Origin: Agromyces sp. S2-1-8
GTDB taxonomy: Bacteria; Actinomycetota; Actinomycetes; Actinomycetales; Microbacteriaceae
Length of the DNA: 64,000 bases
Reading direction: 5' to 3'
Assembly (NCBI RefSeq): GCF_021129215.1
Contig: NZ_JAJOLP010000001.1
Coordinates: forward strand, 2,232,001 to 2,296,000
Made by a program: the position numbers and the translations under genes. Under the pieces are notes generated by a model. That model did not search any database. It saw only the letters and a program-made list of their open reading frames with translations, and was not told the DNA's origin. Below, in pieces: positions 25,669-34,400 of the stretch (its first letter is position 1; each line of letters starts with the position of its first letter).

Positions 25669-26706
25669 GTGCTCGAACTCCCCATCTGGTTCGAAGTCGG
25701 TTCGCTCGTCGTCCTGACGCTCATCCTCGTCGGTGACCTGCTGCTCGTGCTCAAGCGCCCGCACGTGCCCTCCATGCGGGAGTCGACCCTGTGGGTCGTC
25801 TTCTACGTCGTGCTCGCCCTCGTCTTCGCCGGGCTCATGTACCTGTTCGCCGGCGGCGAGTTCGCGGGGCAGTTCCTCGCCGGATGGTTGACCGAGTACA
25901 GCCTCTCGATCGACAACCTCTTCGTGTTCGTCATCATCATGGCGAAGTTCGCGGTACCGCGGAAGCTGCAGCAGGAGGTGCTGATGGTGGGCATCATCAT
26001 CGCGCTCGTGCTGCGCGGCATCTTCATCCTGCTCGGCGCCTCGCTCATCGAGAACTTCAGCTGGATCTTCTACATCTTCGGCGCCTGGCTCGTCTGGACG
26101 GCCATCCAACAGGTGCGCGGCGACCACGACGACGACGATTCCGAGACCTTCGTCGTGCGCATGCTTCGCAAGCGCGTGCGCCTCACCGACGACTACGACG
26201 GGGTGAAGCTGCGCACCACGATCGACGGCAAGCGCTTCTTCACGCCCATGCTCATCGTGTTCATCGCGATCGGTACGACCGACCTGCTCTTCGCGCTCGA
26301 CTCGATCCCCGCGATCTTCGGCATCACCCAGTCGGCGTTCATCGTCTTCACCGCGAACGTCTTCGCGCTCATGGGGCTGCGCCAGCTGTACTTCATGCTG
26401 GGCGGCCTGCTCGAGCGCCTCGAGTACCTGAAGTACGGCATCGCGTTCATCCTCGCCTTCATCGGCGTGAAGCTCGTGCTCCATGCGATGCACGTGAACG
26501 AGCTGCCGTTCCTCAACGGCGGCGAGCCGATCGAGTGGGCGCCCGAGATCTCGACGTGGATGTCGCTCGGCGTCATCGTGCTCGCGATGCTCGTCGCGAC
26601 CGTCGCGAGCCTCGTGAAGGCGCGGGTCGACGCGAAGCGCCGCGGCCACCGGCTGCTCGACGAGGTGCCGCACTTCACCGAGGACCCCGAGCACACCGGC
26701 CGCTGA
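25669..26706 (+). CDS. TerC-family integral membrane protein
   Basis: A 345-residue membrane protein with about nine hydrophobic segments. It shows the two TerC half-motifs: EYSLSIDNLFVFVIIMAKF near residue 80 and TTDLLFALDSIPAIFGI near 205, both with membrane-embedded Asp residues thought to handle metal ions. A charged loop (DHDDDDSET) joins the halves. Members include manganese exporters (Alx/MntP-like role) and tellurite-resistance proteins. The riboswitch candidate in its leader favours Mn2+ export. GTG start with AAAGG upstream. Confidence 0.9.
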   Translation: MLELPIWFEVGSLVVLTLILVGDLLLVLKRPHVPSMRESTLWVVFYVVLALVFAGLMYLFAGGEFAGQFLAGWLTEYSLSIDNLFVFVIIMAKFAVPRKLQQEVLMVGIIIALVLRGIFILLGASLIENFSWIFYIFGAWLVWTAIQQVRGDHDDDDSETFVVRMLRKRVRLTDDYDGVKLRTTIDGKRFFTPMLIVFIAIGTTDLLFALDSIPAIFGITQSAFIVFTANVFALMGLRQLYFMLGGLLERLEYLKYGIAFILAFIGVKLVLHAMHVNELPFLNGGEPIEWAPEISTWMSLGVIVLAMLVATVASLVKARVDAKRRGHRLLDEVPHFTEDPEHTGR

Positions 26707-26718
26707 ACCGCGACGACG

Positions 26719-26751
26719 GATCGCCCGCGTTCTCCACAGGCGCGGGCGATC
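26719..26751 (+). terminator. Terminator of terC
   Basis: A perfect 11-bp stem GATCGCCCGCG/CGCGGGCGATC with an 11-base loop starts 13 bases after the terC stop. It is followed by a TACCGT -10-like hexamer (26767-26772) that may start transcription of the PP2C-kinase operon. Confidence 0.75.
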
Positions 26752-26841
26752 GGTCCGCGGACTTGCTACCGTTGACGGGCGACGCCCGGGCGGCGTCGCT
26801 CGGGCTGCCGTCCCGACCATCCCGCCCTACCGAGGAGTTCC

Positions 26842-27717
26842 GTGCCAGGTGATGCCGAGGGCGTCGTCGCCCTGACTCGCGGCTCCGCGCTCGTCGCGCA
26901 CTCGGCGCGCACCGACATCGGGCTCGTGCGCAGCGTGAACGAAGACGCCGTGTTCGCCGAGGCGCCCGTGTACCTCGTCGCCGACGGCATGGGCGGTCAC
27001 GCCCGCGGTGACGCGGCGAGCACGGCGGTCGTCGAGACCTTCCGCCGGCACATCGAGCCGGGCACTCCGCCGTCGCCCGAGCAGGTGCTCGATGCGATCC
27101 ACAGCTCCAACGACGCGGTCCGCGCGCTGAGCGGCGACGGCGACGAGGGCACCGCTGTGGCGGGCACGACGCTCGCGGGGGTCGCGCTGGTCGACGCCGG
27201 CGACTCGGGCGGCTTCCACTGGATGGCATTCAACATCGGTGACTCGCGCATCTACTCGTGGGACGGCCGCTCGCTCGAGCAGATGAGCATCGACCACTCG
27301 GCCGTGCAAGAACTGGTGGACGCGGGGCTCATCCGCCCTGAAGAGGCCGAGCGGCATCCCGAGCGGAACGTGATCACCCGGGCGCTCGGGGCCGACGACC
27401 TCGTCGAGCCCGACGTCTGGCTCGTCCCCGCTGCCGGCCGCCAGGCGTTCCTGATCTGCTCCGACGGCCTCACGAAGGAGCTTCCCGACGATCGCATCGC
27501 CGCGATCCTCGCGGGCGACGCCGCCCACCCGGCCGGAATGGCCGGTGAACTCGTCGAGGCGGCGCTCGCCCACGGGGGCCGCGACAACGTGAGCGTCGTC
27601 GTCGTCGAGTCCACGATCGGGGGCGAGGTCGACGACGACGGCGACGCGACGCGCGATCGGGTGCACGAGGCGGTCGAAGAGACGAGACCACGAGACGAGG
27701 GGGGTCGCGATGCCTGA
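26842..27717 (+). CDS. PP2C-family Ser/Thr protein phosphatase
   Basis: A 291-residue soluble phosphatase of the PstP type. Metal-binding motifs are visible: TDIGLVRSVNEDA near residue 24, VADGMGGHARGD at 47-58, FNIGDSRIY and GGRDNVSVVVV. There is no membrane anchor, unlike mycobacterial PstP. GTG start preceded by GAGGAG. It is the first gene of a long operon and overlaps the following FHA gene by 8 bases. It should reverse Thr phosphorylation by the kinase two genes on. Confidence 0.92.
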   Translation: MPGDAEGVVALTRGSALVAHSARTDIGLVRSVNEDAVFAEAPVYLVADGMGGHARGDAASTAVVETFRRHIEPGTPPSPEQVLDAIHSSNDAVRALSGDGDEGTAVAGTTLAGVALVDAGDSGGFHWMAFNIGDSRIYSWDGRSLEQMSIDHSAVQELVDAGLIRPEEAERHPERNVITRALGADDLVEPDVWLVPAAGRQAFLICSDGLTKELPDDRIAAILAGDAAHPAGMAGELVEAALAHGGRDNVSVVVVESTIGGEVDDDGDATRDRVHEAVEETRPRDEGGRDA

Positions 27718-28933
27718 GTATCGCGCAGACGAGCAGGGCGATGCGGTCGCCGCGGTGCGGAGCGGGGCCGCGCTCATGGTGTCGGGGCCGACGGCCCCGG
27801 CGATCGCGACCGAGCTGTGGCCGGCGCTGGCACCCGAATCCTCGACCGAGGTGATCGAGCGGCTCACCGCCGCCGGCCTCGGCCGCACCCCCGACTTCGC
27901 CCTGGTCACGTGGGCGGGCGACGGCGACACGCTGGGGTCCGTGCGCATCATCGTGCGCGGCGCATTCGAGGTCGTCGCGGGCGACACGACCGTCTCGGGC
28001 GCCACGGTGTCGACCTGGGCCGAGCGGGTCGTCGACGGTGTCGAGCGGGTCGAGATGTCGGCCGCGGGCGCCGGGGCGGATGCCTCGTGGCTGCCCATCC
28101 TCGACGGCGTCGTGCCGACCGCGGCGATCGCGGTGCCGAGCGCGTCGGGCGCCGGCGAGTCGCCTGCGAAGCCCGTCGCCGTGACGGCGGCCGTCTCCGG
28201 CGGCGAAGACGCCCCGGCATCCGGTCCGCGCGGTCCTCGTACGGCGCCGACCGTGCTCGCGGGCCCGCCGCGCGTCGAGGCCGGTCGGGTCGACGACGCA
28301 CCGGCACCGGTCGCGCCGCCGGCGCCGCCAGCCCCGGCCGTGCCGGTATCGGAGCACACGATGGCGCCGATCGAGGAGACGATCGTGGGCGTCTCCGAGC
28401 TGGTGCGCCCGCCCGAGCTCGATCTCGACGAGACGATCGCCCGGCCCGCGGGCGAGATCGCCTCTCCGCCGCCCGGCGACGGCGACCACGACGGCATGAC
28501 CGTCGCGAGTGCCGACATCCGGCGCCTCCGCGCCGAGCGCGACGCCGCCCGCCCGTCCGACACGCCCGCCGAAGGCGCCGCGCCCGCGCCCGTGCCCGAG
28601 GTGCGCCTGCGCATGCCCGACGGCAGCTTCGAGCCGCTCGTGCACGAGATCGTGCTCGGGCGAGCCCCGAGCGTCAGCAAGGTGGCCGGCGGCCGGTTGC
28701 CTCGGATCGTCACGATCGGGCAGGGCGACGCCGACATCTCGCGCAGCCACGTCCGGCTCGCGCTCGAGGGCGGCACCGTCGTCGTCACCGACCTGCACTC
28801 TCGCAACGGCACCCTCGTCGTCGCGCCCGGGAAGGCCCCGGTGAAGCTCCGCGCCGGCGAGCCCACGCCCGTGCTCATCGGCACCGTCGTCGACCTCGGC
28901 GGCGGATGGACCATCCAGGTGGTCGGGGACTGA
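27710..28933 (+). CDS. FHA-domain protein with unknown N-terminal domain
   Basis: A 407-residue protein. Residues 1-145 form an alpha/beta domain I do not recognise. A Pro/Ala-rich linker (150-290) holds two (D/E)ETI(V/A) sites with T224 and T242. Residues ~300-407 are an FHA domain with HEIVLGRAP, DISRSHVRL and DLHSRNGT, which binds phosphothreonine. The ETI-type sites look like FHA ligands, so the protein may fold on itself or form chains once phosphorylated. It overlaps the phosphatase gene by 8 bases and the kinase start by one base (TGATG). Confidence 0.85.
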   Translation: MPEYRADEQGDAVAAVRSGAALMVSGPTAPAIATELWPALAPESSTEVIERLTAAGLGRTPDFALVTWAGDGDTLGSVRIIVRGAFEVVAGDTTVSGATVSTWAERVVDGVERVEMSAAGAGADASWLPILDGVVPTAAIAVPSASGAGESPAKPVAVTAAVSGGEDAPASGPRGPRTAPTVLAGPPRVEAGRVDDAPAPVAPPAPPAPAVPVSEHTMAPIEETIVGVSELVRPPELDLDETIARPAGEIASPPPGDGDHDGMTVASADIRRLRAERDAARPSDTPAEGAAPAPVPEVRLRMPDGSFEPLVHEIVLGRAPSVSKVAGGRLPRIVTIGQGDADISRSHVRLALEGGTVVVTDLHSRNGTLVVAPGKAPVKLRAGEPTPVLIGTVVDLGGGWTIQVVGD

Positions 28934-30594
28934 TGCGTCGAGCCCCGTCCAGCCCGCCGGAACTGCCCGGCTACGCGTCGCTCGGCCTGCTCGGCTCGGG
29001 CGGGTTCGCCGACGTCTTCCTCTACGAGCAGCGGCTGCCGCGGCGCAAGGTCGCGGTGAAGGTGCTGCTCACCGAGGAGCTCGGCCGAGACACCCGCGCG
29101 CAGTTCGTCGCCGAGGCGAACCTCATGGCGCAGCTCTCGGCGCACCCGTTCATCGTCACGATCTTCCATGCCGACGTGTCGGCCGACGGCCGCCCGTACT
29201 TCGTCATGGAGTACTGCTCCGGCCCGAGTCTCGCCGAGCGCTACAAGCGGGAGCCCTTCTCCGTGGAGGACGCGCTGCGCACCGGCGTGCGACTGGCGGG
29301 GGCGATCGCGACCGCCCACGCCGCAGGCATCCTGCACCGCGACATCAAGCCGGCGAACGTGCTCACGAACGACTACGGCTGGCCCGCGCTCACCGACTTC
29401 GGCATCTCGTCGAACCTCGAGGGCGAGCTGCCCGTGCACACGGTCACCGTCGCCGAACTCGGCGCGACGGGATCCGGCTCGGGCCAGTCGGCCGTCGGCC
29501 TGAGCGTGCCGTGGTCGCCGCCCGAGATGTTCGAGGACGACCCGAAGCCCGACACCCGAAGCGACGTCTTCTCGCTCGCCGCGACCGTCCACACGCTGCT
29601 TGCGGGCCGCACGCCGTTCGAGATCCCCGGCCGGCCGAACGGGTCGCTCGACCTCATGGGCCGCATCGAGCGGGGCGCGATCACGCCGATCGGGCGCGCC
29701 GACGTGCCCGCGAGCCTCGTCGCCGTCCTCGCCAAGGGCATGGCGGCGCATCGCGCCGACCGCTATCCGAGCGCTGTGGAGTTCGCGCGCGCCCTGCAGC
29801 GCGTCGAACTCGAGCTCGGTTACGCGGCCACGACGATCGAGGTCCCGAACCTCGGCGCCGAGCGGGAGCCGGCTCCCGACGACGGGGCCGACGCGACCCG
29901 CGCGCGCACGGTGCAGACGGTCGAGGCGCAGGCGCCCCGAGCCCCCGGCGCGGCGATCGGAGCGCCGCCGGTCGCCGCAGCCGCGTCGGCCCCAGCGCCG
30001 ATCGACGACGACCGGACCCGTGCACGAACGCCGCAGCAGATCGACGCGCAACCGCACCGCACCGCACCGGTCGCCGACGACGCCACGGTGATGCGCGAAG
30101 CCTCGGCCGCGGCAGTCGACGAGACGATCGTCCGTCCGCGCAGGAACGTGCCGGAGGCGCCCGGTGCTGCGCCGACCGAGACCCGCGCACCGCGGCGCAG
30201 CCGCGTCGGTGCGATCGTCGCGGCCTGCGCGGGTGTCGTGATCGTCGCCGTCGTGGGCATCGCGATCGCCATGTCGGGCACGTTCGTGAATGCCGGGCCC
30301 GAGCCGACGAGCGATGCGAACGGCGAGGACGCGCTGCTCGAGGTCGCCGTTCCAGCGCCGGAGGTCGAGTTCACCGGGGCGGAGGGGTCCTCCGCCGTGT
30401 TCGAGGTCACGCATCCCCGCGCCGAGGAGGGCGACCGCTATCGGTGGGAGCGCGCCGACGGTTCAGGCAAGACGGAGGTCACCGACGAGTCGACGATCAT
30501 GGTCGAGAACACTGCTGGGGGAGTCGTCTGCATCGACGTCGAGGTGCAGCGCGGCAGCAAGACATCGGAGCCGGTGAGGGGATGCTCGGAATGA
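28933..30594 (+). CDS. Transmembrane Ser/Thr protein kinase (PknB-like)
   Basis: A 553-residue Hanks-type kinase. Glycine loop GSGGFADVF at 21-29, ATP lysine K43 in VAVKVL, catalytic loop HRDIKPANVL with D137, DFG Asp D155; the usual APE is PPE. A ~130-residue juxtamembrane linker carries a DETIV motif with T398, then one membrane helix (~426-448) and an extracytoplasmic ~100-residue domain with an Ig-like pattern (YRWERADGSG) instead of PASTA repeats. The frame is open upstream, but the ATG after the FHA stop matches the kinase N terminus. It is poised to sense something outside the cell. Confidence 0.92.
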   Translation: MRRAPSSPPELPGYASLGLLGSGGFADVFLYEQRLPRRKVAVKVLLTEELGRDTRAQFVAEANLMAQLSAHPFIVTIFHADVSADGRPYFVMEYCSGPSLAERYKREPFSVEDALRTGVRLAGAIATAHAAGILHRDIKPANVLTNDYGWPALTDFGISSNLEGELPVHTVTVAELGATGSGSGQSAVGLSVPWSPPEMFEDDPKPDTRSDVFSLAATVHTLLAGRTPFEIPGRPNGSLDLMGRIERGAITPIGRADVPASLVAVLAKGMAAHRADRYPSAVEFARALQRVELELGYAATTIEVPNLGAEREPAPDDGADATRARTVQTVEAQAPRAPGAAIGAPPVAAAASAPAPIDDDRTRARTPQQIDAQPHRTAPVADDATVMREASAAAVDETIVRPRRNVPEAPGAAPTETRAPRRSRVGAIVAACAGVVIVAVVGIAIAMSGTFVNAGPEPTSDANGEDALLEVAVPAPEVEFTGAEGSSAVFEVTHPRAEEGDRYRWERADGSGKTEVTDESTIMVENTAGGVVCIDVEVQRGSKTSEPVRGCSE

Positions 30595-31310
30595 GGCCGT
30601 TGCGCGTCGAATACTGCGGGGAGTGGTACACGGTCGAGGCTGGAGGCGATCCGTTCACGATCGGACGGGACTCCGACCTCACGATCGACGAGAACCCCTA
30701 CCTGCACCGAACCTTCCTCACGCTCTCGAGCGAGTACGGGCTGTGGTGGCTGTCGAACGTGGGCCAGCTTCTCGCGGCGACCGTCTCCGACGCCACCGGC
30801 AGCGTGCAGGCCTGGGTGGCGCCCGGCGCCAAGCTGCCGCTCGTCTTCCAGACCGTGCACGTCATGTTCAGCGCGGGAGCGACGACCTACGACTTCACCG
30901 TCCATGCCGAAGAGGACTTCTACAACACGTCCCTCACCGCGACGCCGGTCGACGGCGGCACGACGGTGATGCCGGTGACGCTGACGACGAGCCAGCGGTT
31001 GCTGGTCGTCGCGCTCGCCGAGCACGTGCTCGCGCAGCCGGCGGCCGGTCGCGCCGCGGTCCCGACTTCGGCGGAGGCCGCGGCCCGCCTCGGCTGGAGC
31101 ATGACGACCTTCAACCGCAAGCTCGACAACGTCTGCGAGAAGCTCGATCGCATCGGCGTCGACGGCCTCCGCGGCGGTCGCGGCAAGCTCGCCACCAATC
31201 GACGGGCCCGGCTCGTCGAGTACGCGGTGGCGACCCGGCTCGTGAGTGCCGACGACCTGCCGCTCCTCGATCGGCCGGCCCCCGACGCCGACGACGCTGC
31301 GCGGGCGTGA
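30591..31310 (+). CDS. FHA-like protein with C-terminal helix-turn-helix-like region
   Basis: A 239-residue protein. The first ~105 residues look like a degenerate FHA domain: DPFTIGRDSDLTID keeps the GR turn, but the SxxH site reads LHRT and the Asn loop is LSNVGQ. Residues ~125-230 are helical, with AEAAARLGWSMTTFNRKLDNVCEKL resembling a helix-turn-helix and a basic GGRGKLATNRRARL wing. It could couple phosphothreonine to DNA or to another partner. Start at the ATG overlapping the kinase stop, with GAGGGG upstream; an ATG 9 bases earlier is possible. Function inferred only. Confidence 0.7.
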   Translation: MRPLRVEYCGEWYTVEAGGDPFTIGRDSDLTIDENPYLHRTFLTLSSEYGLWWLSNVGQLLAATVSDATGSVQAWVAPGAKLPLVFQTVHVMFSAGATTYDFTVHAEEDFYNTSLTATPVDGGTTVMPVTLTTSQRLLVVALAEHVLAQPAAGRAAVPTSAEAAARLGWSMTTFNRKLDNVCEKLDRIGVDGLRGGRGKLATNRRARLVEYAVATRLVSADDLPLLDRPAPDADDAARA

Positions 31311-31475
31311 CGCCCGCCGCTGTGCCGACGACGCGGCACGATCGCACCGCGACGATCAGCGACTGTTGCGCATGGGGACGACTCCCCATGTGACCGCGTC
31401 GGATCCCCGTGTTACCGTGTACCCCGTTGTGGGGGCCGATCGGCCCGATCCGATTCGTGGTGCATCAGGGGAGAA

Positions 31476-34400
31476 GTGGTGGGATCCTTCACGTCCTGGG
31501 TGCGCACGCGCAAGGCGACGGCGACGACGCTCGCACTCACGCTCATCGCGGGGGTACCGCTGACCTTCGCGGTGCTGCACCAGGGTTTCCCCGTGACCGA
31601 CCCCGACCTCGACGCGCGAGACGTCTGGGTCCTCAACGAGCACGATCTGCTCGCCGGCCGCCTCAACCGGCCGATCGGCGAGCTCGACGCGGCCGTCAAC
31701 ACGGCAACGAACGAGTTCGACGTCCTGCAGAACGGCGACGACGCGTTCCTCTACGACCGCAGCATCGGCTCGATCGAGCGCATCGATCCCTCGTTCACCA
31801 CGCTCACCGAACGCATCGACGTGCCCCCGGGCTCGCAGGTCGCCTACGGCGGCGAGGTCATCGCGGTGCTCTCGCCGAAGGGCGAGCTGTGGACGGTGCA
31901 GGCCGGGTCCGCGCTCTCCTTCGACGCCGCCGGCACCGACCCGCTCCTGAAGCTCGGCGAGGGGGCCAGGGTCGCCGTCTCGAGCGAAGGCACCGTCTTC
32001 GCGACCCGACCGGGCAAGAAGGCGCTGTACACGATCGCCGTGGGCGCCGACCCGCAGAAGCGCAGCACGCCGAAGCTCGGCGAGCACCAGCTCGCCGCCG
32101 TGGGCGAGCGCGCCGTCATCCTCGACGAAGACCAGAACCGCCTGATCTCGGGCGACGTCGCCGTCGACCTGCCCGAGCAGGGCCTGCGACTGCAGCAGTC
32201 CGGCGCCGAGCACGACGTCGCCCTCGTCGCGAGCGCGGGTGCACTGCTCGAGGCACCGCTCGCCGGGGGAGAGGTCCGCGTCATCCCGAGCGGTGGCGAA
32301 GTCGAAGCCGAGAAGGCGTCGCAGGTCGCGGCACCGGTCTGGCTCAACGGCTGCGCGCACGGCGCCTGGGCGAATTCGGCGAGCTACCTCGCCGCCTGCG
32401 ACGGCGAGGACCCCCGGTCGCAGGAGATCGAGCAGAAGACGGCGGGCGGGCGGCTCGAGTTCCGCGTCAACCGCAACGTCATCGTGCTCAACAACCTCTC
32501 GAACGGCAACGCATGGCTGGTCGACTCCGACCTCCGACTCGTCGACAACTGGGAGGAGGTCACCCCGCCCGAGGAGTCGGACGACGAGGAGGGCGAGGAG
32601 AAGAGCTCCCGCCAGAACTTCGAGGACACGCTCGCGGAACGGGGGCCCGTCAACCGTCCTCCGGTCGCGCGCGACGACGAGTTCGGCGTACGGCCAGAAC
32701 GCACGACGATCCTCGAGGTGCTCGAGAACGACACCGACCCCGACGGCGACGTGCTCACCGTGGCCGAACTGCCGGCCGTGAGCGGTGCGCAGGGCCGACT
32801 TGAACTCATCGACGGCGGGCGAGCGCTCCAGTTCACCCCCGATGACGGTGCGGCGGGCACCGCCTCGTTCCGGTACTCCGTCGACGACGGACGCGGGGGC
32901 GTCGCCGAGGCATCCGTGAACGTGCGCATCACGCCCGAGAGCGAGAACGAGGCGCCCGTGTCGATGCGCACCGCGGCGACGAGCGTCGAGCAGAACCGGC
33001 AGATCTCGTACAACGTGCTGGCCGACTGGAACGACCCCGACGGCGACGACGTGTACCTCGTGAACGCGTCGCCGACGAGCGGCGACTCCGTGCGGTTCAG
33101 CCCCGACGGCCAGGTCACCTTCGGGCACCGTTCGGGAGAGCTCGGCACGAAGGAGGTGCAGTACGTCGTCTCCGACGGGCAGACCGAGTCCGCCGGCACC
33201 CTCGAGGTCGAGGTGAAGCCCACCGGCACCCTCAACCCGGTCGGCACGCCCGACTTCGCGCAGGTCTTCGTCGGCGAGGCGGTCGCGATCGAGCCGCTCG
33301 CGAACGACCTGACGCCCTCGGGCGCCCCGCTGTCGCTCGCCGGCGTCGAGGAGGTGCCCGACGGTGCGACGGTGACCCCGAACCTCGAACGCGGCACCAT
33401 CACGTTCTCGGCCGACGAGCCGGGCGAGTACGTCTTCCTCTACGACCTCGCCGCCGACACCGCCGTGAGCGTCGGCCTCATCCGCGTGCAGGTCGCCGAG
33501 ACGCCCGACGACGAGCCGAAGCCCATCGCCGTGAAGGACACGGCCTACCTCCGGCCGGGCGAGCCGACCACGGTGCCGCTCCTCGCGAACGACGTCTCAC
33601 CGTCGGGCCGGGTGCTCGCCGTGCAGTCCGTCGACGACTCGGCGACCGACGACCTCGTCTCCGTCGAGATCCTGACGAACACGGTCGCACGCGTCACGGC
33701 CTCCGAGGCGATCGACCGCCAGCTCGAGTTCGAGTACACGATCTCCGACGGCGTGAACACCGCGACCGCGAGCGTCGCCGTCGTGCCCGTGCCGCCGCTC
33801 GTCAAGCACCAACCGCCCGTCGCGGCCGACGACAGCGTGAACGTGCGCGCGGGCGACATCGTCACCGTCCCCGTGCTGCGCAACGACTACCACCCCGACG
33901 CCGCGGCGATCCACGTGCTGCCCGAGCTGTCGAAGGTCGACGCCGAGGGCGGCCTCGCGTTCGTCAACGGCGACGAGGTGCGGTTCCAGGCTCCGAAGAC
34001 GCCGGGCGTCTACAGCGCGGTCTACACGGTCGGAGACGACTTCGAGCAGACCGCGCGCGCGACGGTGCACTTCACGGTGGTCGGTCCCGACCCCGCCAAC
34101 AACCGTGCGCCGCTTCCGACGCCGCTCACCTCGCGCACCTTCGAGGGTTCGGCGGTCAAGATCGACGTCCCGCTCGACGGCATCGACCCCGACGGCGATT
34201 CGGTGACGCTGACGGGCATCGCCTCGGCGCCGTCGCTCGGGCGCATCCTCGAGCGCACGAGCACGTCGATCACCTACGAGGCGTTGACCGGATCCGCGGG
34301 CACCGACACCTTCCAGTACGAGGTCGAAGACACGCAGGGCGCGAAGTCGAAGGGCACCGTGCGCATCGGCGTCATCCCGCGGCCGGCGGTGCAGCTGCCG

